Part shown: positions 1 through 8,729 of the stretch, in pieces
Numbering within the stretch: the stretch's first letter is position 1
Layout: each line of letters starts with the position of its first letter
Source: Bacteroidales bacterium OttesenSCG-928-M11
Lineage (GTDB): Bacteria; Bacteroidota; Bacteroidia; Bacteroidales; Azobacteroidaceae
Direction: 5' to 3'
DNA: 34,483 nucleotides
NCBI GenBank assembly: GCA_030265685.1
Contig: JAJDGO010000015.1
Coordinates: forward strand, 1-34,483
Position numbers and translations under genes: made by a program
The notes under the pieces: model-generated
The model's database searches: none
Told to the model about the DNA's origin: nothing
The model's input: only the letters and a program-made list of their open reading frames with translations

Positions 1-624
1 GCCGCCAGTAAAAACTTTGATTTCAAGTTCAGCGATGAGCAACGCCAGCAGTTCAACCAAGAGCGACGAGCCAAGCAGGGCGAGGGACAGGCGGAAGGTC
101 AGGAACAGAAAATGCCTAAAGCCCGCAAGCTCGGTGAGATTTGGGTCTATTCCAAACAGGGCGGCGTACAACTTTCCCGTGAGGATTTCGACAAGCTGTG
201 CAACAAAGAGCCTATCCATGTTAAGGATATGGAAGCACAGAAGCCCAAACAACAGGCGGATGCTTCGGGAGCGCAAAAGGTGGAAGCGACCGACCAGAAA
301 GGGCAGAAGTACAATGCGTGGGTATGGATTGACGAAAACAGGGGTAAAGTTCGCCATACCACTAAACACCCCGATCAGATACGGGCTATCGAGGCAAAGC
401 AGGCGGCGCAGAATACACAAAACATCAAACCCGCTACAGAGAGCAAAACACAGGTCGCCGTCAATAACGAAGGTAAGACCAACGAAGCGACCAAACATTC
501 TACTGAACCGCTAAAGAAAGGGCAGTCGCAGCCTACCGAAAAGCAGGCGGAGAAAAAAGAGCAGAAGCAGGAACAGAAACAATCCCCTGCTGCTCCGAAG
601 AAAGGGAAAGGGCGCAAGATGTAA
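1..624 (+). CDS. DUF3945-type CTn protein, C-terminal part (5' end outside window)
   Basis: The reading frame is open from the first base, so the gene starts left of the window; the Met at 112 is internal. The visible 207 residues contain a folded stretch resembling the DUF3945/DUF4099 repeat (motifs LGEIWVYSKQGGVQL and YNAWVWIDENRGKVR). A low-complexity tail rich in K, Q, E and A follows, ending PKKGKGRKM. In Bacteroidales conjugative transposons a DUF3945 protein is regularly encoded just before topoisomerase III, and topB starts 36 bases downstream here. Its molecular role is not established; the basic tail suggests nucleic-acid contact, which is inference. Family assignment is from motif memory and gene order. 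Confidence 0.7.
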   Translation, partial: AASKNFDFKFSDEQRQQFNQERRAKQGEGQAEGQEQKMPKARKLGEIWVYSKQGGVQLSREDFDKLCNKEPIHVKDMEAQKPKQQADASGAQKVEATDQKGQKYNAWVWIDENRGKVRHTTKHPDQIRAIEAKQAAQNTQNIKPATESKTQVAVNNEGKTNEATKHSTEPLKKGQSQPTEKQAEKKEQKQEQKQSPAAPKKGKGRKM

Positions 625-659
625 TCCATTATTCAAACCACTAAAAAATCAATGTTAAA

Positions 660-2768
660 ATGAAAATTATAATTGCAGAAAAACCGTCTGTGGCTAAGAG
701 TATAGCAGCCATAGTCGGCGCAAACAATAAAAAAGATGGCTATATAGAGGGTAACGGCTATGCCGTTACATGGGCTTTCGGGCATTTGGTCGGACTTGCC
801 ATGCCGGAGCATTACGGCATCGAGGGCTTTAAGCGTGAGAACCTGCCGATACTCCCGAAAGAATTTAAGCTGTTGCTCCGTCAGGTAAAAGAGGGCAAAG
901 AGTATAAGAACGATCCGGGTGTAATGAAACAACTTAAAGTAATCAAAGAGTTGTTTAATAGCGGGGATGAAATAATTGTAGCCACCGATGCCGGACGAGA
1001 AGGAGAACTCATATTCCGCTATATATTTGAATATGTAGGCAGTTCACTTCCGTTCCGCCGTTTGTGGATAAGCTCACTTACCGACAGAGCAATCAAAGAC
1101 GGTTTCCAAACCCTACGTCCCGGACGTGATTACGATAACCTCTATGCTTCGGCGAAAGCCCGCAGTACCGCCGATTGGCTTGTCGGCATTAACGCAAGTC
1201 AGGCACTTTCTATCTCCGCAGGCTATGGTGTCTGGTCACTCGGCAGGGTGCAGACCCCGACACTGGCGATTATTTGCAGCCGATACCTTGAAAATAAGGA
1301 TTTCAAGCCGCAAACTTATTTCCGTCTGAAGCTGCATACGGCGAAAGATGCTGTGGTATTTCCTGCCCTTTCGGTGGATAAATTCGTTACCCGAACCATC
1401 GCCGAAGAAGTAACGGCACAGGTCAAAGCTGCCGGAGCGGTTAAGGTTACAGGCGTAGAGCGTAAGGAGGTCAAACAGGAGCCGCCTTTGCTTTACGACC
1501 TTACCACCCTTCAAAAAGAAGCCAACAGCAAGCATGGTTTTTCGGCAGATAAGACCCTGACGATAGCGCAAGCATTATACGAAGCAAAAAAGATTTCGTA
1601 CCCACGAACAGGCAGCCGTTATATCTCCGAAGATGTACTGGAGGAAATACCGCACCTGATCGCCATGCTTCGCTCGCATCCTCTTTTTGGTGCGTATATT
1701 GACAGCAGGTTCGATACAACACTCAATACCCGTTCGGTGGACGATACGAAAGTTACCGACCACCATGCGCTGATTATTACGGAAGATCCGGCTACCGGAT
1801 TATCCAAAGACGAACAGCTTATCTACGATATGGTTGCCGGGCGTATGCTTGAAGCCTTCGGCGAACGTTGCATCAAAGAGAACACCACCGTTTCGCTTGA
1901 CGCGGGCGGCGTACACTTCTCCTGCAAAGGCAGCGTTACGCTCGTCCCTGGTTGGAGGTCAGTGTTTAACTTTAAGGACGAGTCAAACGATGAGGACGGT
2001 ACGACAGTTCTGCCCGCCCTCATTGAAGACGATAGCCTGTCTATCCGCGATTGTGAAATACAGGAGAAGCAGACTAAGCCCCGACCGCTTCACACGGAGA
2101 GTTCATTGCTGGCGGCGATGGAGAGCGCAGGTAAGGAAGTAGAGAACGAAGAAGAACGCGAAGCGATGAAAGACTGCGGTATCGGAACACCCGCTACCCG
2201 CGCTGCCATTATTGAAACCCTGTTTTCCCGCGAGTATATCACCCGTGAAAAGAAATCCCTTGTCCCGACAAATAAAGGGCTGGTGGTCTATCTGGCGGTA
2301 AAGGATAAGAAGATTGCGGACGTTGCCATGACCGGGCAATGGGAGCAAGCCCTCAATAAAATTGCATCGGGTGAAATGGATGCCGCTACATTCCATAAGG
2401 GGATAGAGGTTTATGCTTCGCAGATAACAACGGAGTTGCTGGATATGACTTTTGAGCAGCGGGATAACCGCCAGTCATGCCCTTGTCCGAAATGCAAGAG
2501 CGGGAATATGGTTATCTATAATAAAGTCGCCAAATGCCAGAATGAAAGCTGCGGGCTTACCGTATGGCGTTCCATTGCTAAAAAGGAACTGACGGACGGA
2601 CAACTGACAGACCTTTTAATGAACGGCAAGACCGCCTTTATTAAAGGTTTCGTAAGCAGTAAGACCGGAAGCACTTTCGAGGCAGCAATCAAATTCGATG
2701 CGGACTATAAAACAGTCTTTGAGTTCCCGCAGAATAAAGGAGGTAGCAAAAAACGACGTTCTAAGTAA
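660..2768 (+). CDS. topB: DNA topoisomerase III (CTn-encoded, Exc-like)
   Basis: Type IA topoisomerase of 702 residues, the usual length for plasmid/CTn TopB. It starts with the Toprim domain (MKIIIAEKPSVAKSIA, acidic cluster ATDAGREGE near residues 108-116). The catalytic tyrosine is Y314 in ISYPRTGSRYIS. A C-terminal Cys4 zinc ribbon (CPCPKC...CQNESCG) lies near residue 617. It relaxes or decatenates single-stranded-containing DNA. In CTnDOT the homologous protein Exc is encoded in the excision operon, so a role in element excision or transfer is likely but inferred. It sits 36 bases after the DUF3945 gene, probably in the same operon, and is followed by a strong terminator at 2914-2946. 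Confidence 0.95.
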   Translation: MKIIIAEKPSVAKSIAAIVGANNKKDGYIEGNGYAVTWAFGHLVGLAMPEHYGIEGFKRENLPILPKEFKLLLRQVKEGKEYKNDPGVMKQLKVIKELFNSGDEIIVATDAGREGELIFRYIFEYVGSSLPFRRLWISSLTDRAIKDGFQTLRPGRDYDNLYASAKARSTADWLVGINASQALSISAGYGVWSLGRVQTPTLAIICSRYLENKDFKPQTYFRLKLHTAKDAVVFPALSVDKFVTRTIAEEVTAQVKAAGAVKVTGVERKEVKQEPPLLYDLTTLQKEANSKHGFSADKTLTIAQALYEAKKISYPRTGSRYISEDVLEEIPHLIAMLRSHPLFGAYIDSRFDTTLNTRSVDDTKVTDHHALIITEDPATGLSKDEQLIYDMVAGRMLEAFGERCIKENTTVSLDAGGVHFSCKGSVTLVPGWRSVFNFKDESNDEDGTTVLPALIEDDSLSIRDCEIQEKQTKPRPLHTESSLLAAMESAGKEVENEEEREAMKDCGIGTPATRAAIIETLFSREYITREKKSLVPTNKGLVVYLAVKDKKIADVAMTGQWEQALNKIASGEMDAATFHKGIEVYASQITTELLDMTFEQRDNRQSCPCPKCKSGNMVIYNKVAKCQNESCGLTVWRSIAKKELTDGQLTDLLMNGKTAFIKGFVSSKTGSTFEAAIKFDADYKTVFEFPQNKGGSKKRRSK

Positions 2769-2913
2769 AATCTTCATTATCTTTTCATAAGATACTCACG
2801 CTCGACAATGCTAAAATGAATTTTGCACTGTTCTCGCTTAATCGTATCTTTGCCACTGAAAGACTTTGTTTTACGATTCGGAATAGTCGTTTAACATTGA
2901 TCTTTTAGTGGTG

Positions 2914-2946
2914 GGCATCCGGGGCAAGGCTTCGGATGCCTTTTTT
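2914..2946 (+). terminator. Intrinsic terminator after topB
   Basis: Perfect 8-bp stem GGCATCCG (2914-2921) with CGGATGCC (2933-2940), 11-nt loop, then a T6 tract. It closes the topB transcription unit. The cation exporter gene on the other strand ends 8 bases further on. Confidence 0.85.
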
Positions 2947-2953
2947 GTATTTG

Positions 2954-3748
2954 CTACCTTGAAAGTTTCAGAATACGGACAGCACCGCGTATCACTATCA
3001 GAAATATTATTATACCAATAATCAAGTCAGGTAGATTGCTCCCAAACCACCAAACGAGTAACCCGGCAACGATAACCCCAATATTTATAATAACATCGTT
3101 TGCCGAGAAAATAATACTTGCTTTCATGTGTGCATCTTTACTTTGGGTGCGTTGTAACAACCAAAGACATACGGAGTTTGCCGCTAAAGCCAATAGCGAA
3201 ATTCCAATCATGGCTTGAAACTCCGGTATAACTTCCAAACCTACAAATCGCCGGATAACCTCCGATAAACCGAGCAAAGCGAGGATTATTTGTAGAATCC
3301 CACTCCACAATGCCACCCGTTTTTTCTTCGCAATTGCAGCGCCGACTACCATTAGGCTCATACCATAGACCAACGCATCAGCTAACATATCGAGGCTGTC
3401 GGCAACCAAGCCCATAGACCGGGAAATAAGCCCGGTTGTCATTTCTATAAGAAAGAAACCGAAATTAATAGCAAGGACTATCCATAGGACTTTTCGTTGC
3501 CGGGAATCATCTTCTGCTATAACTTCTCCTTTTCCCTCAACGGAAACAACAAGGTGCGATCCTAAATTAAGTGAATCGAGTTCTGCCGAAATCGGTTCTA
3601 CTGCCCCAGTATGCCATACATCGAGCGTTCGCCCGGATAGGTTAAACTCCAATTTCTCAATCGTAGTTATTTCCGCCAATTTCATGCGGATAAGATTTTC
3701 CTCACAAGGACAATCCATTTTATCTATACGAAAGGTCGTTTGTTGCAT
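2954..3748 (-). CDS. Cation diffusion facilitator with N-terminal HMA-like domain
   Basis: About 264 residues from the chosen start. Residues 1-70 look like a heavy-metal-associated domain with a CPC motif (DKMDCPCEENL) in place of the usual CxxC. Six predicted membrane segments follow, with CDF-type acidic residues in TM2 (VADSLDMLADA) and a modified TM5 site (SANDVIINIGV, with Asn where HxxxD is usual). There is no long cytoplasmic C-terminal domain. It probably exports a divalent metal such as Zn or Cd from the cytoplasm. The frame stays open to 3799, but a TATCTTTG promoter box at 3772-3779 lies inside that extension, so the start should be the ATG at 3748 or 3757. It is metal cargo separate from the czc cluster and lies within the transfer/excision backbone. 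Confidence 0.82.
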   Translation of the reverse strand: MQQTTFRIDKMDCPCEENLIRMKLAEITTIEKLEFNLSGRTLDVWHTGAVEPISAELDSLNLGSHLVVSVEGKGEVIAEDDSRQRKVLWIVLAINFGFFLIEMTTGLISRSMGLVADSLDMLADALVYGMSLMVVGAAIAKKKRVALWSGILQIILALLGLSEVIRRFVGLEVIPEFQAMIGISLLALAANSVCLWLLQRTQSKDAHMKASIIFSANDVIINIGVIVAGLLVWWFGSNLPDLIIGIIIFLIVIRGAVRILKLSR

Positions 3749-3771
3749 ATTAATCATATAATTGCGGCCTA

Positions 3772-3779
3772 CAAAGATA
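3772..3779 (-). promoter_or_regulatory. Bacteroides -7 box (TATCTTTG) of the cation exporter
   Basis: TATCTTTG on the minus strand matches TAnnTTTG exactly and lies 14 bases before the ATG at 3757. It lies within the last codons of the frame upstream. No convincing -33 element was seen. Confidence 0.6.
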
Positions 3780-3795
3780 CCACTTTTAGTCCATA

Positions 3796-4002
3796 TCATA
3801 AGCTCGCATTTATAAATAAAAGCGACATCGTTTTCCCTCTATAAACCAGGTATTCCCAATCTTTTACTATTAACGGTTCTTCTTTCGTTCGGTTGAAACG
3901 GCAGCATCTTTTATCTTCCTTATCGGTTAAGACAGGAAACCACATCATTAAATAAAAACCATCATTCATAGGCGTAAGCATTAAAAATCCGGCTTCTTTC
4001 AT
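3796..4002 (-). CDS. Small hypothetical protein
   Basis: A 68-residue frame starting at an ATG preceded by the purine-rich AAGGTGGAAA; a TTG further upstream at 4026 is a less likely start. The protein has no signal peptide or membrane segment. It is rich in aromatic and hydrophobic residues (GFYLMMWFPVL, DWEYLVYRG) and contains a CC pair. I do not recognise the family. It ends just before the promoter of the cation exporter, and the sequence CACCTTTG near 4054-4061 could be a weak -7 box for it. Codon usage looks protein-like, but it could also be fortuitous. Confidence 0.4.
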   Translation of the reverse strand: MKEAGFLMLTPMNDGFYLMMWFPVLTDKEDKRCCRFNRTKEEPLIVKDWEYLVYRGKTMSLLFINASL

Positions 4003-4234
4003 TTTCCACCTTAATGCATACGGCAACTGCCTGACAGGTTATTTTCTATCATGGCGCAAAGGTGTTTACGGAATCTTAACGGGCAGTAAAGTACAAGCCT
4101 TGCAGGTTCTCGGAAAAATCTCCACGCTTGCAGGTTGTATTTTGTCCGTGAATACTTGACAGCCCTAATTCCTACACCGGATATGCACCTGAATAAAAAA
4201 TCAACCCGGCAGATGCCGATTAAAAATTAAGGTT

Positions 4235-4762
4235 ATGGAAAATATATCAGAAGCACGGATTTATGTAGGAACTTACGCTAAGTATAATGAAGGTTCAATT
4301 TTCGGTAAGTGGTTAGACCTTTCGGATTATTCCGATAAAGAAGAGTTTTACGAGGCTTGCCGCGAGTTACACAAAGACGAGGAAGACCCGGAATTAATGT
4401 TTCAGGACTGGGAATATATACCCTCCGGGTTGATAGGTGAAAGCTGGCTGTCCGATAACATATTTGAAATTATCGAAGCCATAGACGATATGGACGATGA
4501 TAAAAAAGCAGCATTCGAGGTCTGGCTGAACCACGAAAGCTACGATCTTAGTTCCAAAGATATAAACGACCTGATTTCCTCCTTCGAGGATGACTTTCAG
4601 GGTGCGTATAGAGATGAGGAAGATTATGCTTACGAAGTCGTTGAAGAATGCTACGACCTGCCGGAATTTGCGAAAACTTACTTTGACTATGAAAAGTTCG
4701 CCCGCGATTTGTTTATGACCGACTACTGGTTCGATGACGGTTATGTTTTCCGGCGTTCATAA
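4235..4762 (+). CDS. ardA: ArdA-like antirestriction protein
   Basis: This 175-residue protein is strongly acidic, with D and E far outnumbering K and R. It begins ARIYVGTYAKYNEGSIFGKWLDLSDY, which matches the ArdA family, whose members mimic B-form DNA and block type I restriction-modification enzymes. ArdA proteins are usually 165-180 residues, so it is full length. On conjugative elements it protects incoming DNA in the new host. It is alone on the plus strand between minus-strand genes, with GGTT four bases before the ATG, and it is closed by a terminator at 4785-4806. The family assignment is firm; activity against any particular enzyme is not shown. Confidence 0.88.
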   Translation: MENISEARIYVGTYAKYNEGSIFGKWLDLSDYSDKEEFYEACRELHKDEEDPELMFQDWEYIPSGLIGESWLSDNIFEIIEAIDDMDDDKKAAFEVWLNHESYDLSSKDINDLISSFEDDFQGAYRDEEDYAYEVVEECYDLPEFAKTYFDYEKFARDLFMTDYWFDDGYVFRRS

Positions 4763-4784
4763 TACTTACCGGAAACGGTTTCAA

Positions 4785-4806
4785 GGCGGAGCAATCTGCC
4801 TTTTTT
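4785..4806 (+). terminator. Intrinsic terminator after ardA
   Basis: Stem GGCGGA / TCTGCC (one G-T pair), GCAA loop, followed directly by T6, 22 bases after the ardA stop codon. Confidence 0.75.
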
Positions 4807-4825
4807 AGTGTCTGTCAGAAACAGC

Positions 4826-4859
4826 AAACCCCGCTCTATCTCACGACTGAACGGGGTTT
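4826..4859 (-). terminator. Inverted repeat downstream of the HTH pair
   Basis: AAACCCCG (4826-4833) pairs with CGGGGTTT (4852-4859) around an 18-nt loop, 24 bases beyond the stop of the second HTH gene on the minus strand. No T tract follows immediately (A6 on the plus strand lies about 20 bases further on), so its role as a terminator is uncertain. Confidence 0.35.
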
Positions 4860-4882
4860 CAACAATGGATAAATCAGAAAAA

Positions 4883-5218
4883 CTAACCGGATGGTTCAGG
4901 TTCAAGTTCCGTTTCGCTGTCATTATCACCTTTGGAAAAATGATCGCGGATGAATTTTTCTACGTTTTTCTCTGTGTAGAAAATCTTATGATGAATAGTT
5001 ATGTAAGTCAGTTCGCCCGCAGAGCGGTAACGTTGCAAAGTCCGTTTGCTCACGTTCAGCAGTTGGCACAAGTCCTGATTATCCAAAAGCCGCTCGCCGT
5101 TCAGAACATTATGCCGCCCACTCATTATATCCATAAATTTATCCAGTCGGTCAAAACGCCCCATAAATTGTTCGAACCATTCCCGCATCCAATCTTTTAA
5201 TCCTTCGTCCTCACTCAT
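4883..5218 (-). CDS. Helix-turn-helix (HTH_17) excisionase-type protein, second of pair
   Basis: 111 residues. An N-terminal amphipathic stretch (WFEQFMGRFDRLDKFMDIM) precedes a MerR/excisionase-like winged helix (LLDNQDLCQLLNVSKRTLQRYRSAGELTYITIHHKIFYT). The tail is acidic (DNDSETELEPEP). Paired proteins of this type in CTnDOT (Xis2c, Xis2d) bind DNA and direct IntDOT towards excision, so a recombination-directionality role is likely here, by family and context. Its ATG overlaps the stop of the upstream HTH gene by 4 bases (ATGA), indicating translational coupling. Confidence 0.8.
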   Translation of the reverse strand: MSEDEGLKDWMREWFEQFMGRFDRLDKFMDIMSGRHNVLNGERLLDNQDLCQLLNVSKRTLQRYRSAGELTYITIHHKIFYTEKNVEKFIRDHFSKGDNDSETELEPEPSG

Positions 5219-5532
5219 GGCTTGCCTCCTTCCTGTTTATCGTTTCTTACTACACGACCGGATAATAGACGTTTAACCTCCGCCAGTGTATACCATGCTT
5301 TACCACCCCGAATGGAATATGTTATTTTCCTATTGCTGCGTAACCGCTGCATGGTACGTTTACTTACCCGCAGTATGGCAACCGCATCTTCATCGTTTAG
5401 CCAAACCTCCAAGGGGTCGGGTTCTTGTATGATGGTGTTCTTTTTCTCCTGCTTTTTCACATAGGTATGAATCCAGTCGATTTTTTGAACCAATCTTTTA
5501 TAGGCTTCCGATTCTATGACTATTACTTTCAT
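5215..5532 (-). CDS. Helix-turn-helix (HTH_17) excisionase-type protein, first of pair
   Basis: 105 residues. The N-terminal helix (YKRLVQKIDWIHTYVKKQEKK) could dimerise. It is followed by a winged HTH (LNDEDAVAILRVSKRTMQRLRSNRKITYSIRGGKAWYTLAEVKRLL). The RTMQRLR and KAWY motifs are typical of the excision-type HTH_17 proteins of Bacteroidales conjugative elements. It is the promoter-proximal gene of a two-gene operon and lies downstream of rteC. The non-coding stretch 5533-5788 before it carries repeated GGTCGGTAT motifs that might be its operators. It is probably excision control; which of Xis2c/Xis2d it corresponds to cannot be told. Confidence 0.8.
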   Translation of the reverse strand: MKVIVIESEAYKRLVQKIDWIHTYVKKQEKKNTIIQEPDPLEVWLNDEDAVAILRVSKRTMQRLRSNRKITYSIRGGKAWYTLAEVKRLLSGRVVRNDKQEGGKP

Positions 5533-5588
5533 ATTCGTAACTTATTAATTTGCTGCAAAGTTCGGGCGTTTCTCAATAGTCGCTAACG

Positions 5589-5785
5589 AGGTCGGTATGA
5601 TATTTCTTGAAAATATTTTCCAATTCGCTTATTAACAGTGAATTAAAAATGATTTATTCGTCAAAAAGCAGGGACAGAAAAGTTAGAAAAGGTCGGTATA
5701 ATGCGGATTATACGTTAAAACACCCGATTTTGACCTAAATCAGCATCAAAATCGGGTGTTCTACTAAAAATACCGACATCGGTAT
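5589..5785. promoter_or_regulatory. Candidate operator cluster: repeated GGTCGGTAT and a palindrome
   Basis: AGGTCGGTATGAT (5589-5601) recurs as AGGTCGGTATAAT (5690-5702). A third, palindromic version ATACCGA-CA-TCGGTAT sits at 5770-5785, just after the rteC stop. All three lie between rteC and the HTH pair, where in CTnDOT RteC binds to activate the excision genes. Operator function is inferred. Confidence 0.4.
5719..5760 (-). terminator. Terminator after rteC
   Basis: A perfect 15-bp stem (5719-5733 with 5746-5760) around a 12-nt loop. On the minus strand it is followed by TTTT, which fits termination of rteC. The plus strand lacks a T tract. Confidence 0.8.
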
Positions 5786-5788
5786 TGG

Positions 5789-6616
5789 CTATTTTCTGCC
5801 CATACGCCGCAATAAAGCGTTTTTTAGTTTATCAAGAAATGGTGTAGGGGTATTCCGTATTTTCAGGTCATCGAAACTTCGTGAGAGGTTACGGTCTAAT
5901 TGAATGTTGAATACATTTTGGATATAATCGAATAGTTGTGTTTGCGGTACTTTTCCGAATATTCCCGCACAATCCCATGAGAAAATTTGTTCTTGCAATT
6001 CCGCCTTACTTCCCATCCATGTTATTTTGGTGGCGGGAAAACCATTAGTGAAAATTTTAATCCCATTGTCTTTCAGTAGTTCTATTTCGTCCATTAAATA
6101 AGCAGAAAGCATATCATTCGCTAGAATCTTTCCTACTTTGAAATCGCAGTTGGTAGAAAAGTTTTGGTCAAATTCATGGCGAAACGTTTCCATATATTGT
6201 TCTGCATTTGTCTGACCACGTAGGAAATAAAGTGAATCCAAATGTGATGAACTTGACCGGTAGTAGCGTATAAAATCGAGCCGCTTGCAGTTGTATCTGT
6301 TTATATCATTTAGCATTTCACATAGATATTCCCGTTGCTTTTCTATACCCGCAGGACGGTTTATCTCAATGTTATAGATCTTTCGATAGTATATCAAGCG
6401 GGAACAAAATCGGGGTTTTATTTCTTTGAAAAATAATACTTCTTCTTCCTCATCTTTAAAAGTGTATGACAGGATAAATATTTTCAACTGATTGAATACT
6501 TCAGTAAGGATATGAGAAGCCTCCAAAGATTTGTTAATCATACTGATTTCAGAGCATTCTATTTGCTCAATCTTGGCATCTATTTCTTTTTTAAGCTGGG
6601 AAGTAAAATGAATCAT
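5789..6616 (-). CDS. rteC: RteC-like excision regulator
   Basis: 275 residues from the ATG at 6616; the frame is open to 6652, but MIHFTSQLKKEIDAKIEQIE is the family-like beginning. Motifs seen include YYRKIYNIEINRP, RLDFIRYYRSSSSHLDSLYFLRG and FSWDCAGIFGKVPQTQLFDYIQNVFNI, all characteristic of the RteC family. In CTnDOT RteC is a winged-helix DNA-binding activator of the excision operon and is itself controlled by the RteA-RteB two-component system. No rteA/rteB is present in this window. It lies directly upstream of the two HTH genes on the same strand but is separated from them by a terminator. Confidence 0.9.
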   Translation of the reverse strand: MIHFTSQLKKEIDAKIEQIECSEISMINKSLEASHILTEVFNQLKIFILSYTFKDEEEEVLFFKEIKPRFCSRLIYYRKIYNIEINRPAGIEKQREYLCEMLNDINRYNCKRLDFIRYYRSSSSHLDSLYFLRGQTNAEQYMETFRHEFDQNFSTNCDFKVGKILANDMLSAYLMDEIELLKDNGIKIFTNGFPATKITWMGSKAELQEQIFSWDCAGIFGKVPQTQLFDYIQNVFNIQLDRNLSRSFDDLKIRNTPTPFLDKLKNALLRRMGRK

Positions 6617-6731
6617 AATTTCGTACTTTATTTTGTAAAGACAGGGCTTCAATCGTAATTTCTCTGATAAAACATATTTCCATTACTTATTGAACTGCTT
6701 TGGATAATATTTATATTCTATACAATATTTC

Positions 6732-8675
6732 TTAGAATTTCATTTTTAAAATTCTAACAGCATTAAGGATTGCTAAAAGTGATACACCTACGTCTGCAAA
6801 CACCGCCTCCCACAATGTCGCTAAGCCGCCCGCTCCTAAAATCAACACAATCAGTTTTACCCCGAATGCAAGGCTTATATTTTGAATGACAATTCGGCGT
6901 GTTGCTTTACCTATTTCAATAGCAGTAGCAATTAGGCTCGGTTGATCGGTTTGTATAATAACATCGGCTGTTTCAATGGCAACATCACTACCCAATCCGC
7001 CCATTGCAATACCCACATTACTTAATGCAAGAACAGGGGCATCATTTATTCCATCCCCTACAAATGCAATATTGTTTGAAGGATCAGCTTTCAACTGCTC
7101 TATATACTCTACCTTCCCTTCTGGAAGCAAATCTCCGTGAGCATGATGTATGCTTAATTCTGTCGCCAATTTTGAAACGATAGCTTGCTTATCTCCGGAC
7201 AGCATCACTATATTTTTGATACCAAATTCTCTTAAAGCATTAACCGCAGTGGCTGCATCTGCTTTAGGTGCATCCGCTACGAGAATATAACCTGCATATA
7301 AACCGTTGATGGCACAAACGACAATCGTTTCGGGTATGACAGTTATCTCCGGTGGAAATGCAATTCCGTTTTTATTTAATAATTTGGGATTGCCTACTAA
7401 TATTGCTTTATTGTCGATTGATGCCTGTAATCCGTGTCCCGCTATTTCATTTACAATTTCCGGCTTAATAATTTCGATATTCTGCTGCTTTGCATATTCA
7501 ACAATCGCTTTAGCAATCGGATGTGTACTTTGAGTTTCCACTGAAGCAACTATGTTTACTAAATCTGTTTCAAGTAAATGGTTTGCAGGAACAATCTTTT
7601 GTACTTTGAAAACACCCTGTGTCAGTGTTCCTGTTTTGTCCATTACTACTGTATTAACTTTTGTAATAGCTTCCAGATAGTTACTTCCTTTGAATAATAT
7701 ACCGTTTCTTGAAGCGGCTCCTATACCTCCAAAATAGCCAAGCGGAATACTTATTACCAATGCACATGGACAAGATATTACTAAAAATACAAGTCCCCGA
7801 TAAATCCAGTCATAGAAAACATAATCAAATGCGGGATTGATAGCTGAATATGCCAATGGCAGCAATACAATCAGTGCTGCCAATACGACCACTATCGGGG
7901 TGTATATCCGGGCAAACTTGCGAATAAACTGTTCGGCAGGAGCCTTTTTCTCTGTCGCATTCTGAACGAGGTCGAGAATGCGAGCCAAAGCACTCATGCC
8001 GAATGGTTTTGTTACTTCAATTCTTGAAACATTGTCGGTTAATATCATACCAGCGAATACTTCTTCATCTTTCCGTATCGTTCTGGGAACGCTTTCGCCA
8101 GTCAATGCCGAAGTATTAAAAGATGCCGATTCATTCAGTAAAATCCCATCAAGAGGAACTCTTTCGCCAACTTTGACTTCAACAATATCACCCACATTTA
8201 CATCCTCCGGCGAAACTGTTTCTGTTCTATTTGTCTTGATAACTGTTGCCGTTTCAGGACGCACATCAAGTAATGCGCTGATACTTCTTTTTGCACGGTT
8301 TACCGCACTGTCCTGAAACAATTCTCCCACAGCATAGAACAGCATCACAGCAACTCCTTCGGGGTATTCTCCGATGAAGAATGCCCCGATAGTTGCGATA
8401 CTCATTAATGTATATTCGCTGAATACATCTTTCTGACGAATACTTTCCCATGCTTCCATTATTACCGGTATTCCGACCGGAATGTAAGCAATGATATACC
8501 ATGCCAGCCTTATCCAGTTGTTAGAAAAAAAAGATAGGTCTGTGGCAGAAAAGATTATGCCTGCTATGAGCATGATAAATGAAATGGATGCTCTTATATA
8601 CGCCTTCTTTTGAGAGAAATTTTCTTCTTTTCCGGTAGTGTTTATTGAACAACTACCACCACTACAATTACTCAT
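6732..8675 (-). CDS. zntA: Zn/Cd/Pb-exporting P1B-type ATPase
   Basis: 647 residues carrying the full P1B-ATPase set: TGES actuator loop, membrane CPC motif (SCPCALVISIPLGYFGG), phosphorylation site DKTGTLT, HP pair (STHPIAKAI) and GDGINDAPVLA. The conserved Asp of the last helices (ADVGVSLLAILNAVRIL) points to group P1B-2, exporting Zn, Cd or Pb. A full HMA domain is missing; the N-terminus has only CSGGSC (residues 4-9). This is shorter than E. coli ZntA (732 residues). It is the last gene of the czc-like operon, 54 bases after the CzcB gene. It would move metal from cytoplasm to periplasm, where the RND pump can take it up. Confidence 0.93.
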   Translation of the reverse strand: MSNCSGGSCSINTTGKEENFSQKKAYIRASISFIMLIAGIIFSATDLSFFSNNWIRLAWYIIAYIPVGIPVIMEAWESIRQKDVFSEYTLMSIATIGAFFIGEYPEGVAVMLFYAVGELFQDSAVNRAKRSISALLDVRPETATVIKTNRTETVSPEDVNVGDIVEVKVGERVPLDGILLNESASFNTSALTGESVPRTIRKDEEVFAGMILTDNVSRIEVTKPFGMSALARILDLVQNATEKKAPAEQFIRKFARIYTPIVVVLAALIVLLPLAYSAINPAFDYVFYDWIYRGLVFLVISCPCALVISIPLGYFGGIGAASRNGILFKGSNYLEAITKVNTVVMDKTGTLTQGVFKVQKIVPANHLLETDLVNIVASVETQSTHPIAKAIVEYAKQQNIEIIKPEIVNEIAGHGLQASIDNKAILVGNPKLLNKNGIAFPPEITVIPETIVVCAINGLYAGYILVADAPKADAATAVNALREFGIKNIVMLSGDKQAIVSKLATELSIHHAHGDLLPEGKVEYIEQLKADPSNNIAFVGDGINDAPVLALSNVGIAMGGLGSDVAIETADVIIQTDQPSLIATAIEIGKATRRIVIQNISLAFGVKLIVLILGAGGLATLWEAVFADVGVSLLAILNAVRILKMKF

Positions 8676-8729
8676 AATTATGATTATTTTACTAAGTAAT
8701 ATATCTTAAATGCTTTCCCATTTTTTTAA

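Noticed and set aside
17-514. Plus-strand 165-residue frame at the window start
   Set aside because: A +1 shadow of the DUF3945 gene; very Arg/Ser-rich with no family-like motif.
4741-4929. Minus-strand 62-residue frame between ardA and the HTH pair
   Set aside because: Overlaps the ends of both neighbours and the ardA terminator, and shows no recognisable motif or good ribosome site.
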